Assembly (NCBI GenBank): GCA_900550385.1
Contig: URRZ01000020.1
Coordinates: 1 to 25,743 of the forward strand
Length of the DNA: 25,743 bases
Direction of reading: 5' to 3'
DNA from: an uncultured Coriobacteriaceae bacterium
GTDB lineage: Bacteria > Actinomycetota > Coriobacteriia > Coriobacteriales > Eggerthellaceae
This document shows positions 7,587 through 14,621 of this stretch, piece by piece. The notes under the pieces are model-generated. The model was not told the origin of the DNA, searched no databases, and saw nothing but the letters and a program-made list of their open reading frames with translations. How positions within the stretch are numbered: the stretch's first letter is position 1; the number at the start of each line of letters is the position of its first letter. Made by a program: the position numbers and the translations under genes.

Positions 7587-8336
7587 ATGTACGAACCGGT
7601 GAGGATCGCCCCCTCCATCCTGTCAGCGAACTTCATGGATTTGGGCCGCGACATCGCGTTGATCGAGCAGGCGGGCGCGGGCTTCGTCCACGTCGACGTG
7701 ATGGACGGCCATTTCGTCCCGAACCTCTCCATGGGCGTGCCGCTGGTGAAGCAGCTGAAGAAGGCGACGGGCCTCCCGCTGGACGTCCACCTGATGGTGT
7801 CGAACCCCCTCGAGCAGATCCCCTGGTTCGCCGACGCCGGCGCCGACTCGCTCACCGTCCATGCCGAGGTCCTCTACGGCGATGCGCTCGCCGAGGCGGT
7901 GGGGAAGATCCATGCGGCGGGCTGCAAGGCCGCGGTGAGCCTCAAGCCGAAGACTCCGGTGGAGACGCTCGCGCCGGTCATCGCCGATCTGGACATGGTG
8001 CTCATCATGAGCGTGGAGCCGGGGTTCTCGGGCCAAAGCTACATCGAGGGGAGCGAGCTGCGCGTGGCGAAGGCGGCCGCGATGGCGCGCGCGGCGGGTG
8101 CGGCGCCCCTCATCCAAGTGGACGGCGGCATCGGCGTGGGGACGGCCGCGCGCGTCGCCGCTGCGGGAGCGGACGTGCTGGTCTGCGGGAACGCCGTGTT
8201 CGCCGCGCAGGATCCCGCCGAGGCGCTGGCCTTGGTGGGCGACATCGCCGAGCAGGCGCGCCTCGCCGCCTGCGCCGCGCACGGGAGCGCCCCCGAGCAG
8301 GCCGTCATCGATGCGGCGCGGGAGGCGCTCGCCTAG
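7587..8336 (+). CDS. rpe: Ribulose-phosphate 3-epimerase
   Basis: Interconverts D-ribulose 5-phosphate and D-xylulose 5-phosphate in the pentose phosphate pathway. The 249-residue TIM barrel shows RIAPSILSANF at the start, HVDVMDGHFVPN (35-46, metal and catalytic residues), DVHLMV (His68), MSVEPGFSGQ and IQVDGGIG. The start chosen is ATG 7587 because TAAGGAGG lies at 7574-7581 with ideal spacing; an in-frame ATG at 7543 overlaps the predicted -10 box and would add 20 unconserved residues. A C-terminal Ala-rich tail of about 20 residues exceeds the usual barrel. The stop is immediately followed by the next start codon. Confidence 0.95.
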   Translation: MYEPVRIAPSILSANFMDLGRDIALIEQAGAGFVHVDVMDGHFVPNLSMGVPLVKQLKKATGLPLDVHLMVSNPLEQIPWFADAGADSLTVHAEVLYGDALAEAVGKIHAAGCKAAVSLKPKTPVETLAPVIADLDMVLIMSVEPGFSGQSYIEGSELRVAKAAAMARAAGAAPLIQVDGGIGVGTAARVAAAGADVLVCGNAVFAAQDPAEALALVGDIAEQARLAACAAHGSAPEQAVIDAAREALA

Positions 8337-9536
8337 ATGACCTTCGACGCCGGAACCTACGTGTACCTGGACTGGGCGGCCACGGCGCCCCTGTGCCGGG
8401 AAGCCGCCGAGGCGATGCGCCCCTATCTCGAGCCCGGCGCGGCCAACCTCGCGCTAGGGGCGAACCCCAACTCGCTCCATAGCCCCGGCAGGGCGGCGTT
8501 CTCCGCGCTCGAGGAATCGCGCTCGCGCATCGCGCGCGCCCTCCGCGCGCGGCGGCCCGACGAGGTGGTGCTCACCTCCGGCGCGACGGAGGCCGACGGC
8601 GCGGCGCTTTCCGGGATCGCCCATGCGGTGCGCGAGCGCCGCCATGCCGACCCTTCGGATGTGCGCGTGGCGGTGTCCGCCATCGAGCACGATGCGGTGC
8701 TGGAGCCTGCGCGGCGCCTTGCGCGCGAGGGCTTCGACGTCGTGTTCGTCCAGCCCGACCGCCAGGGGTTCGTGACCCCGGAGGCGCTTTCCGCCGCGCT
8801 GGGCAGCGACGGCCATGCCGCCCTCGCCTCCGTCCAGGCCGCGAACAGCGAGGTCGGCAGCATCCAGCCCGTCGCCGAGCTGGCGCGCGCCGCGCACGAC
8901 GCCGGCGCGCTGTTCCACACCGACGCCGTCCAAGCGCTGGGGAAGGCGCCCGTCGACCTGGGGGCGTGGAACGTGGACGCCGCATCGTTCTCGGCGCACA
9001 AGGTGGGCGGCCCGAAAGGGGTCGGCGCCCTGTACCTGAAATCCCGGACCCCCTTCGCGCCCCTCCTGCTGGGGGGCGGTCAGGAATCCGGGCGCCGCAG
9101 CGGCACGCAGAACCCCTGCGGCGCGGCGGGGTTCGCCGCCGCCTGCCGCCTCGCCGTGGAGGCGCAGCCCTCCGAGCAGCGGCGTCTGCGCTCCTTGCGC
9201 GATGCGCTCTACGAAGCCCTCTCCGCTTTCCCCGAGATCCAGCCCACGGTCGAGGTGCCGACGGGCAGCCAGCGCTTCCTGCCCAACATCGTCCACGTGA
9301 TCGTGCGCGGCTTGGAAAGCGAGACGCTCGTCCTGCGCCTCGATTCCCTGGGGTTCGGCGTGTCGGGCGGCTCCGCGTGCTCGTCCCATTCCCTGTCGCC
9401 CAGCCATGTGCTGCGCGCGATGGGCGTGGGCGCCGACGACGCCCTGTGCGCCCTGCGCGTCTCCATGGGGCGCGATACCTCCGAAAACGACATCAAGGCG
9501 TTCGCCGAGGCGATGAAGCGATGCCTGAGCTGGTGA
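8337..9536 (+). CDS. Cysteine desulfurase, NifS/IscS-like (class V aminotransferase)
   Basis: A PLP enzyme that takes sulfur from cysteine as a persulfide for Fe-S clusters, thiolated tRNA or other acceptors. Within 399 residues: YLDWAATAPL near the start, TSGATEADGAAL, the PLP-stacking His118 in AIEHDA, HTDAVQALGK (Asp196), the PLP lysine Lys222 in FSAHKVGGPKG, SGTQNP, and the active-site Cys348 in SGGSACSSHS. Short spacing around the cysteine loop resembles NifS/IscS more than SufS. Its ATG directly follows the rpe stop, and it overlaps the next gene by 16 bases. No scaffold (IscU/SufU) or tRNA thiolase (MnmA) gene lies in the window, so the acceptor is unknown. I give no symbol because subfamily assignment needs phylogeny. 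Confidence 0.92.
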   Translation: MTFDAGTYVYLDWAATAPLCREAAEAMRPYLEPGAANLALGANPNSLHSPGRAAFSALEESRSRIARALRARRPDEVVLTSGATEADGAALSGIAHAVRERRHADPSDVRVAVSAIEHDAVLEPARRLAREGFDVVFVQPDRQGFVTPEALSAALGSDGHAALASVQAANSEVGSIQPVAELARAAHDAGALFHTDAVQALGKAPVDLGAWNVDAASFSAHKVGGPKGVGALYLKSRTPFAPLLLGGGQESGRRSGTQNPCGAAGFAAACRLAVEAQPSEQRRLRSLRDALYEALSAFPEIQPTVEVPTGSQRFLPNIVHVIVRGLESETLVLRLDSLGFGVSGGSACSSHSLSPSHVLRAMGVGADDALCALRVSMGRDTSENDIKAFAEAMKRCLSW

Positions 9537-10336
9537 CATGCCATACGCACACGGCCTATTCCGGCCACGGCAGCGGGACCGTCGAGGAGCTTGCGGCGGC
9601 TGCCGAGGCCGCGGGCGCGGCCGTGCTGGCCGTGACCGAGCACTTCCCGCTGTCGCCGGCCTGGGACGCCGCCTGCGAGTTCTCCATCCCGCGGGAGCTC
9701 CTGCCCCGCTACATCGACGAGATCGGGCGGGCGAACGAGGCCCATCCCGCAGTCGAGGTCGTGTGCGGCTGCGAGGTGGATTGGCTGGGGGAGGGCGAGG
9801 ACAGGGACCCCGCCCTCATCGATTGGAGCCCCTATGCGTGGATCCTCGGGTCGGTCCACTTCATCGACGCGTGGCCGTTCGACGATCCCGCCGAGATCGG
9901 CACGTGGGAGCGCGGCGCCGACGTGGACGCGATATGGCGGCGCTATTTCGAGGTCTGGTGCGAGGCCGCGACGTCGCCGTGGCCCTTCGACGTCATGGCG
10001 CACCCCGACTTGGTGAAGAAGTTCGGGTTCCTCCCCTCGTTCGACCCCGCGCCCCTCTACGAGGCCGCGGCGGAGGCGGCGAGGGCGGCGGGCCGCATGG
10101 TGGAGGTGAACACGTCGGGGGCGTGGTGCCCGTGCGGGCAGATGTACCCCGCGCCCGAGCTGCTGGCGGCGTTTCGCCGGGCGGGGGTTCCCTGCTCCGT
10201 CGGCAGCGATGCGCACGAGCCGGGCAACGTCGTCCGCGGCATAGAGGATGCGTACCGGCTGATGCATGAGGCGGGCTATCGCCACGTGACGGTGCCCACC
10301 GCCGATGGTGACCGGCGCCGCATACCGTTGGAATAG
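9521..10336 (+). CDS. PHP-domain phosphatase, possible histidinol-phosphatase (HisJ-like)
   Basis: The 271-residue product has the PHP metal-binding signature in order: HTHTAYSGHGSG (HTH at 8-10), TEH (39-41), GCEVDW, GSVHFID, MAHPDLVKKFG, VNTSGAW and GSDAHEPG. These are the trinuclear metal ligands of histidinol-phosphatases of the HisJ/HisK type, which dephosphorylate L-histidinol phosphate in histidine synthesis. No other his gene is near, so a different phosphomonoester substrate is possible. The ATG at 9521 gives the expected short N-terminus before the HTH motif and overlaps the cysteine desulfurase end by 16 bases, implying translational coupling. Confidence 0.85.
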   Translation: MPELVTCHTHTAYSGHGSGTVEELAAAAEAAGAAVLAVTEHFPLSPAWDAACEFSIPRELLPRYIDEIGRANEAHPAVEVVCGCEVDWLGEGEDRDPALIDWSPYAWILGSVHFIDAWPFDDPAEIGTWERGADVDAIWRRYFEVWCEAATSPWPFDVMAHPDLVKKFGFLPSFDPAPLYEAAAEAARAAGRMVEVNTSGAWCPCGQMYPAPELLAAFRRAGVPCSVGSDAHEPGNVVRGIEDAYRLMHEAGYRHVTVPTADGDRRRIPLE

Positions 10337-10354
10337 GAGCCGAGGAGGTCGGAA

Positions 10355-11242
10355 ATGGTGAAGATCAAGATCGAGGAAGGCCTTGCCACGCGCAACTCGG
10401 GAGTGCTCTCGAAGCCGGGGGCGCCTTTGACGGTGGGCGCGTTGGAGAAGGCGCTGCTGCGGATGTATCCCGCCGAGGACGCCGAGGAATGGGACCGCAC
10501 CGGGCTTTCGGTGGGCGATCCGGCGGACTTGGTGCGCGGCGTGGCGGTGGCGCTGGATCCCACCGTCGCGGCGGTGCGCGCGGCATCCGCGGCGAAGGCG
10601 AACGTGCTGGTGACCCATCATCCCGCCTTCCTAGAGCCCATCGGCGCGTTCATGCCGGCGGAATCCGTCGCGCAGAACCCGGGCGCCCTGGTGTGGGAGG
10701 CGATTAAGGAGGGCGTGAGCCTCCTGTCGTTCCACACGGCGCTGGACGTGAGCGCCGACGCCCAATCGATGCTGCCGGGGATGCTGAACCTCAAGCTCCA
10801 AGGCGTGCTGGATGAGCTTCCCGGCGCCCGCGGCAAAGGCTACGGGCAGGTCTGCGGGGTCTCGGACGCCGACGGATCCCTGACGTTGGCCCAGCTGGCG
10901 GCGCGCTGCACGTCGGTGTTCGGGCGCCAGCCGCGCGTCTGGGGCGATTTCGACCGCCGGCTCGACCTTGTCGTCACCTGCACCGGCTCGGCCGGCGACC
11001 TCGGAAGGCTCTGCCTGCGCCGCGGGGCGGACTGCCTGGTGGCGGGGGAGGTCAAGTACCATGAGGCCCTGGCCCTCTCGCAGGCGGGGCTCGCCATCGT
11101 CGAGCTCGGCCACGATGTGAGCGAGCTGCCGTTCGCGGCGGTGCTGGCGTCGGCGGTCCGGCGCGCCGGCGTCCACGAGGACGACATCAAGGTCCTCGAC
11201 CAAGGGGGCAACTGGACCACGCCCGAAGCGACCCGCATGTAG
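10355..11242 (+). CDS. Nif3-like dinuclear metal center protein
   Basis: A member of the Nif3/YbgI/YqfO family, which form toroidal hexamers with a dinuclear metal site; GTP cyclohydrolase I type 2 annotations of this family rest on weak evidence. Metal motifs are VTHHPAF (87-92), SFHTALD, GEVKYHEAL and ELGHDVSE. The 295-residue length fits the short form without the central inserted domain of YqfO. The N-terminus carries about 25 extra residues (IKIEEGLATRNSGVLSKPGAPLTVG) before the usual start of homology. A strong GAGGAGG site at 10342-10348 supports ATG 10355. Known family partner: Nif3 is very often followed by a C4 zinc-ribbon gene, as here, suggesting a shared but undefined role. Confidence 0.88.
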   Translation: MVKIKIEEGLATRNSGVLSKPGAPLTVGALEKALLRMYPAEDAEEWDRTGLSVGDPADLVRGVAVALDPTVAAVRAASAAKANVLVTHHPAFLEPIGAFMPAESVAQNPGALVWEAIKEGVSLLSFHTALDVSADAQSMLPGMLNLKLQGVLDELPGARGKGYGQVCGVSDADGSLTLAQLAARCTSVFGRQPRVWGDFDRRLDLVVTCTGSAGDLGRLCLRRGADCLVAGEVKYHEALALSQAGLAIVELGHDVSELPFAAVLASAVRRAGVHEDDIKVLDQGGNWTTPEATRM

Positions 11243-11265
11243 GCACACGGACAGGAGGCAGGCAA

Positions 11266-11985
11266 ATGCGAGCAACACCCGACGAGATCGCCGCTCTGCT
11301 GAAGCTCCAGCAGATCGACCTGGCGCTGCTGAAGTCGCGCAAGCAGTTCGAGGAGCTGCCGCAGCGCGAGGAGATCCGCCTCGCGCGCGAGAAACGCGCG
11401 GGAGTGCTCAAGAAGCAGGAGCAGGTGGACGCCATGCGCCGCAAGTGCGAGGCGGAGGTCTCGAAGCTCGAGGACGAGGACGCCTCCCTGTCGGTCAAGC
11501 AGCGGCAGGTGCAGGCGCTCATCGACGAGGCAAAGGGCGACTACCGCAACGTCGAGGCGCGCACCAAGGAGTTCGACGGCATCGCGAAGCGGCGCTCCGC
11601 CCTGGAGGAGCAGCTTTCGCAGAAGGGCGAGGAGCTCTCGAAGATCGAGGCGGTGGGCGACCAGGTCGCCAAGGCGCTCACCGTGCTGGACGAGCGCGAG
11701 CGCGCGGCGACCGAGGAGTTCCAGCATCAAGGCGGCGCGCTGAAGGCGGCGATCGCCCAGCTGGAGGCGAAGCGGGGCGGCGTCTCGGACGGCTTGGGGA
11801 GCGAGCTGCTCTCGGTTTACGAGAAAACGGCGAAGCAGCGTGGCGGCGTCGCCGTGGGCGTGCTCGCGGAGGGACGGTGCGGCACCTGCCGCATGCCTAT
11901 CGAGTCCGGCAGGCTGGTGGAGCTGAAGCGCGACGCGCCCTTGGGCGTGTGCCCCCACTGCAAGCGGCTGCTGGTGATCGGCTAG
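11266..11985 (+). CDS. Coiled-coil protein with C4-type zinc ribbon (DUF164-like)
   Basis: The 239-residue product is a long charged alpha-helical coiled coil (about residues 5-175, heptads rich in Leu, Lys and Glu). It is followed by a C4 zinc ribbon with Cys205-X2-Cys208 (CGTC) and Cys229-X2-Cys232 (CPHC). This matches the widespread bacterial zinc-ribbon family formerly DUF164, whose Chlamydia member is CdsZ. The molecular function is not settled; binding to nucleic acid or to a metal-loaded partner such as the preceding Nif3-like protein is inference. The ribosome site is ACAGGAGG just before ATG 11266. It is the last gene of the operon, with the terminator at 12010-12046. Confidence 0.88.
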   Translation: MRATPDEIAALLKLQQIDLALLKSRKQFEELPQREEIRLAREKRAGVLKKQEQVDAMRRKCEAEVSKLEDEDASLSVKQRQVQALIDEAKGDYRNVEARTKEFDGIAKRRSALEEQLSQKGEELSKIEAVGDQVAKALTVLDERERAATEEFQHQGGALKAAIAQLEAKRGGVSDGLGSELLSVYEKTAKQRGGVAVGVLAEGRCGTCRMPIESGRLVELKRDAPLGVCPHCKRLLVIG

Positions 11986-12009
11986 GCGTCGTCCGACGTT
12001 GGAGCCGAG

Positions 12010-12046
12010 AACGAGAAAAGCCCCCTTTGCGGGGGCTTTTCTCGTT
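12010..12046. terminator. Strong bidirectional intrinsic terminator
   Basis: A perfect 16-bp inverted repeat (12010-12025 with 12031-12046, loop TTTGC) has a GC core GCCCCC/GGGGGC flanked by AAAAG and CTTTT. On either strand the core is followed by TTTTCTCGTT, a good U-tract. It sits between the zinc-ribbon gene (+) and rpmB (-), whose ends converge, so it can stop transcription from both sides. Confidence 0.93.
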
Positions 12047-12086
12047 GATCTGCAGGTTCTGCCGGCCGGATCGGCCGACGGCGGCG

Positions 12087-12278
12087 CTAGGCGCGGGTGA
12101 CCTTGCCTGCCTTCATGCAGCTGGTGCAAACGCGGGCCTTGCGCACATGGCCCTTCTCGTCGCGGATGGTGATCTTCTGCACGTTCGGGGTGAACATGCG
12201 GTTGGTCACGCGATGCGAGTGGCTGATGCTGCGGCCGGCGGAAGGGGCCTTCCCGCAAATTTCGCAAATCTTCGACAT
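12087..12278 (-). CDS. rpmB: 50S ribosomal protein L28 (zinc-binding C+ form)
   Basis: A 63-residue large-subunit ribosomal protein beginning MSKICEICGKAPSAGRSISHSHRVTNR and ending in a basic tail. Four cysteines in two CXXC pairs (Cys5/Cys8 and Cys51/Cys54) define the zinc-binding C+ form, in contrast to the C- paralogues that replace it under zinc starvation in some Actinobacteria. The start at 12278 gives the canonical MSK N-terminus; longer in-frame starts have no conserved sequence. GGAG lies about ten bases upstream on the minus strand. It is divergent from asp23-fakA, the same arrangement as rpmB versus yloU-yloV in Bacillus subtilis. Confidence 0.96.
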   Translation of the reverse strand: MSKICEICGKAPSAGRSISHSHRVTNRMFTPNVQKITIRDEKGHVRKARVCTSCMKAGKVTRA

Positions 12279-12355
12279 AACTCTCACTCCATCATGCTCG
12301 GGCTGGTTCCACGATTCGATCCGTGAAAACTGTTCGTTGACAAAAAAGCCCATCA

Positions 12356-12385
12356 ACTATAGCACAAAGAAGCTCGATGCCACAA
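12356..12385 (-). promoter_or_regulatory. rpmB promoter
   Basis: On the minus strand the sequence reads TTGTGG (complement of 12380-12385), an 18-base spacer, then TATAGT (complement of 12356-12361). TG-C directly precedes the -10 box, making it an extended -10. This is the best -35/-10 pair in the window, as expected for a ribosomal protein gene. It leaves a leader of roughly 70 bases before the rpmB ATG. Confidence 0.75.
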
Positions 12386-12406
12386 GTGTTTTTCAAAGAG
12401 AGATCG

Positions 12407-12427
12407 AAAGCGATTTTTAGCGCTTTT
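12407..12427. promoter_or_regulatory. Small AT-rich dyad between rpmB and asp23 promoters
   Basis: AAAGCG (12407-12412) and CGCTTT (12421-12426) form an inverted repeat with an 8-base AT-rich loop. It lies between the divergent rpmB and asp23 promoters, within the most A/T-rich stretch of the window (about 12279-12440). It could be an operator or simply promoter-associated AT-rich DNA; no regulator can be named. Confidence 0.25.
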
Positions 12428-12459
12428 CTGCGCTTCCCCATGGCGCTGCCGCCTTGCGG

Positions 12460-12465
12460 TATACT
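12460..12465 (+). promoter_or_regulatory. Candidate -10 box for the asp23-fakA-recG operon
   Basis: TATACT lies 65 bases upstream of the asp23 ATG and is followed by a purine-rich region. No clear -35 hexamer at standard spacing. It is the only good -10 match between the divergent rpmB promoter and asp23. Confidence 0.5.
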
Positions 12466-12529
12466 TCGAACAAGTATGTGGAATGGAAGGGGCGCGCCTT
12501 CGCGCGCGGTCCGAACGAAAGGAAGCGTC

Positions 12530-12877
12530 ATGGGTGCACAGATCCCGGGTAACCTCCATGTGGCCAACGACGTGCTCGCCGACATGGTGGGCAACGCCGC
12601 GCTCGAGTGCTACGGCATCGTGGGGATGACCGCTCCTACGACCGCCGACGGCATCGCCAAGATCCTGCCCGCCTCGCGCCTGCGCCGCGGCGTGGTGGTC
12701 ACCACCACCGATGCGGGCGTGCACGTCGAGCTCTACGTCGTCGTGGAGTACGGCACCAACATCAACACCGTTTCGCAGAACCTCATCGACCAGGTCTCCT
12801 TCGTCCTGAAGGAGTACGCGCGCGTCCCCCTCGACGGCGTCGAGGTTCACGTGCAGGGCGTCAAGGTGCGCCGATAG
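12530..12877 (+). CDS. Asp23/Gls24 family envelope stress response protein
   Basis: The 115-residue protein is a single Asp23/Gls24 (YloU-like) domain: GNLHVANDVLADMVGNAALECYGIVGMTAPTTADGIAKILPASRLRRGVVVTTTDAGVHVELYVVVEYGTNINTVSQNLIDQV...VHVQGVKV. Founding members form membrane-associated filaments or respond to envelope stress; the role of this short yloU-type form next to fakA is undefined. ATG 12530 is chosen because AAAGGAAG is at 12518-12525; the longer open frame to 12377 runs back through the promoter and has no homology. There is no signal peptide or membrane segment. Confidence 0.9.
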   Translation: MGAQIPGNLHVANDVLADMVGNAALECYGIVGMTAPTTADGIAKILPASRLRRGVVVTTTDAGVHVELYVVVEYGTNINTVSQNLIDQVSFVLKEYARVPLDGVEVHVQGVKVRR

Positions 12878-12975
12878 GCCCGCTTCGCGCTGGGATTGGA
12901 ATCGCTGGACGATCGGGCGTGCGCCGCGCGGCTTCATGCGCCCCGGTCCTGATGTAGGAGAATCGAAAACCCATC

Positions 12976-14619
12976 ATGTCTGACTCATATTCCGGAAACG
13001 ACATAATCAACGCTATCGCCGCCGCGAGCAAGGTGCTCGACGAGCGTAAGGACGAGATCAACCGCCTGAACGTGTTCCCCGTCCCCGACGGCGACACCGG
13101 CACGAACATGTCGCTCACGCTGGCTTCCGTGGTCGAGAACCTGGCCCGCCTGCCCATCGGGGCCGACGGTAACGCCCGCCGCAAGGCCATCACCACCGGC
13201 GCGCTGATGGGCGCGCGCGGCAACTCCGGCGTCATCACCTCGCAGATCCTGCGCGGCCTGTGCGAGGGCAGCGCCAAGGCCGACAAGATGGACGCCGCCA
13301 GCATCGACGCGGCTTTCGCCAAGGCCGTCGACGTGGCGTTCCAAGCCGTCCGCAAACCGGTCAAAGGCACCATCCTCACGGTCCTGGAGGATTGCGCGGC
13401 TGCCGCCAAGCATGCCCGCAAGAAGAAATTCACCTGCGACGAGGCGCTCGAGGCGGTCGTCGCCGAGGCGTTCGCCTCCGTGCAGCGCACGCCCGACCTG
13501 CTGCCCGTGCTGAAGGAGAACGGCGTGGTGGACGCGGGCGGCTTCGGCCTGGCGATCCTCTTCGACGCCTTCGTCTCGGCGCTGACGGGCAAGTCCGGCA
13601 AGCTGGGCGACGAGCTGGCGTTCGCGCGGGGACTCGCGCCCAAGGTGGAGATCGAGCAGATCAACGACTGGGAGGGCTCGGCGTTCCGCTACTGCACCGA
13701 GTTCCTGGTCCATTCCGACACCGTCGACGTGGACGCCGCCAAGGACTTCCTGCCCACGATGGGCGACTGCGACCTGATGGTGGGCATGCACCCCAACTTC
13801 AAGGTGCACGTGCACACCAACCGCCCCGACCAGGTGCTGGGATGGTTCCTCACCCATGACGCGCAGATCTCCGAGGTGCACATCCACAACATGCAGCTGC
13901 AAAGCGCCGCGCGCACCGACAAGCTGGAGGCGGAAACCCAGCAGCAGCAGGCCGAGCGCAAGCCCCTGGGCGTGGTCGCCGTGGCGGCCGGCTCCGGAAA
14001 CGCCGCCATCCTGGCGGGCCTGGGCGTCGACGAGGTCGTCTCGGGCGGGCAGACCATGAACCCCTCCACGAAGGACCTGCTCGACGCCGTCGGCCGCGTG
14101 AACGCCGATTCGGTGATCATCCTGCCCAACAACAAGAACATCATCATGGCGGCCCAAAGCGCCGCGAGCCTGTCCGACAAGCCCTGCGCGGTGGTTCCCA
14201 CCACGAGCGTCCCCGAGGCGTTCTCGGCCCTGTTCGGCTTCAACGACCAGGCGGGCCTGCAGGACAACGTCGAGGCGATGACCGAGGCCTATGCGGACGT
14301 TCGCACCGGCGAGGTCACCCACGCCATCAAGGACTCCAAGGACGCGCATGACAACCCCATCCGCGAAGGGGACGTCATCGGCATAGCGGACGGCTCCATC
14401 GAGGCGGTCGGCAGCGAGGTCGAGGAGGTCGTCATGCGCCTTCTGGAGGTCATGGACGCCGACGACGCCGACACCCTCACCATCCTCGCGGGCGAGGATA
14501 TGGACGATGCCGCCTTCGACGCGCTGGTCGCGCGCATCGAGGAAGCCTACGACGACATCGAGGTGGACGCCCACCGCGGCGAGCAGCCGCTCTATCCCAT
14601 CGTGATGTCGGTGGAGTAG
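12976..14619 (+). CDS. fakA: Fatty acid kinase catalytic subunit FakA (DAK2/DhaL domain)
   Basis: FakA phosphorylates fatty acids bound to FakB, feeding exogenous fatty acids into phospholipid synthesis through acyl phosphate. The 547-residue product has an N-terminal DhaL/DAK2 kinase domain (about 10-205) with NVFPVPDGDTGTNM (32-45, Mg-ATP aspartates), ALMGARGNSGVITSQILRG and ENGVVDAGGFGLAILFDA. A middle domain contains MHPNFKVHVHTNRPDQV, and a C-terminal domain carries GGQTMNPSTKDLLDAV and ILPNNKNIIMAAQ. The full YloV architecture is present. No fakB gene lies in the window. The start has a GTAGGAGAA site. The gene is 98 bases from asp23 and two bases from recG. Confidence 0.94.
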   Translation: MSDSYSGNDIINAIAAASKVLDERKDEINRLNVFPVPDGDTGTNMSLTLASVVENLARLPIGADGNARRKAITTGALMGARGNSGVITSQILRGLCEGSAKADKMDAASIDAAFAKAVDVAFQAVRKPVKGTILTVLEDCAAAAKHARKKKFTCDEALEAVVAEAFASVQRTPDLLPVLKENGVVDAGGFGLAILFDAFVSALTGKSGKLGDELAFARGLAPKVEIEQINDWEGSAFRYCTEFLVHSDTVDVDAAKDFLPTMGDCDLMVGMHPNFKVHVHTNRPDQVLGWFLTHDAQISEVHIHNMQLQSAARTDKLEAETQQQQAERKPLGVVAVAAGSGNAAILAGLGVDEVVSGGQTMNPSTKDLLDAVGRVNADSVIILPNNKNIIMAAQSAASLSDKPCAVVPTTSVPEAFSALFGFNDQAGLQDNVEAMTEAYADVRTGEVTHAIKDSKDAHDNPIREGDVIGIADGSIEAVGSEVEEVVMRLLEVMDADDADTLTILAGEDMDDAAFDALVARIEEAYDDIEVDAHRGEQPLYPIVMSVE

Positions 14620-14621
14620 CC

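Noticed and set aside
12377..12529. Longer Asp23-family start at ATG 12377
   Set aside because: The added 51 residues run through the divergent promoter region and match nothing in the family; AAAGGAAG supports ATG 12530.
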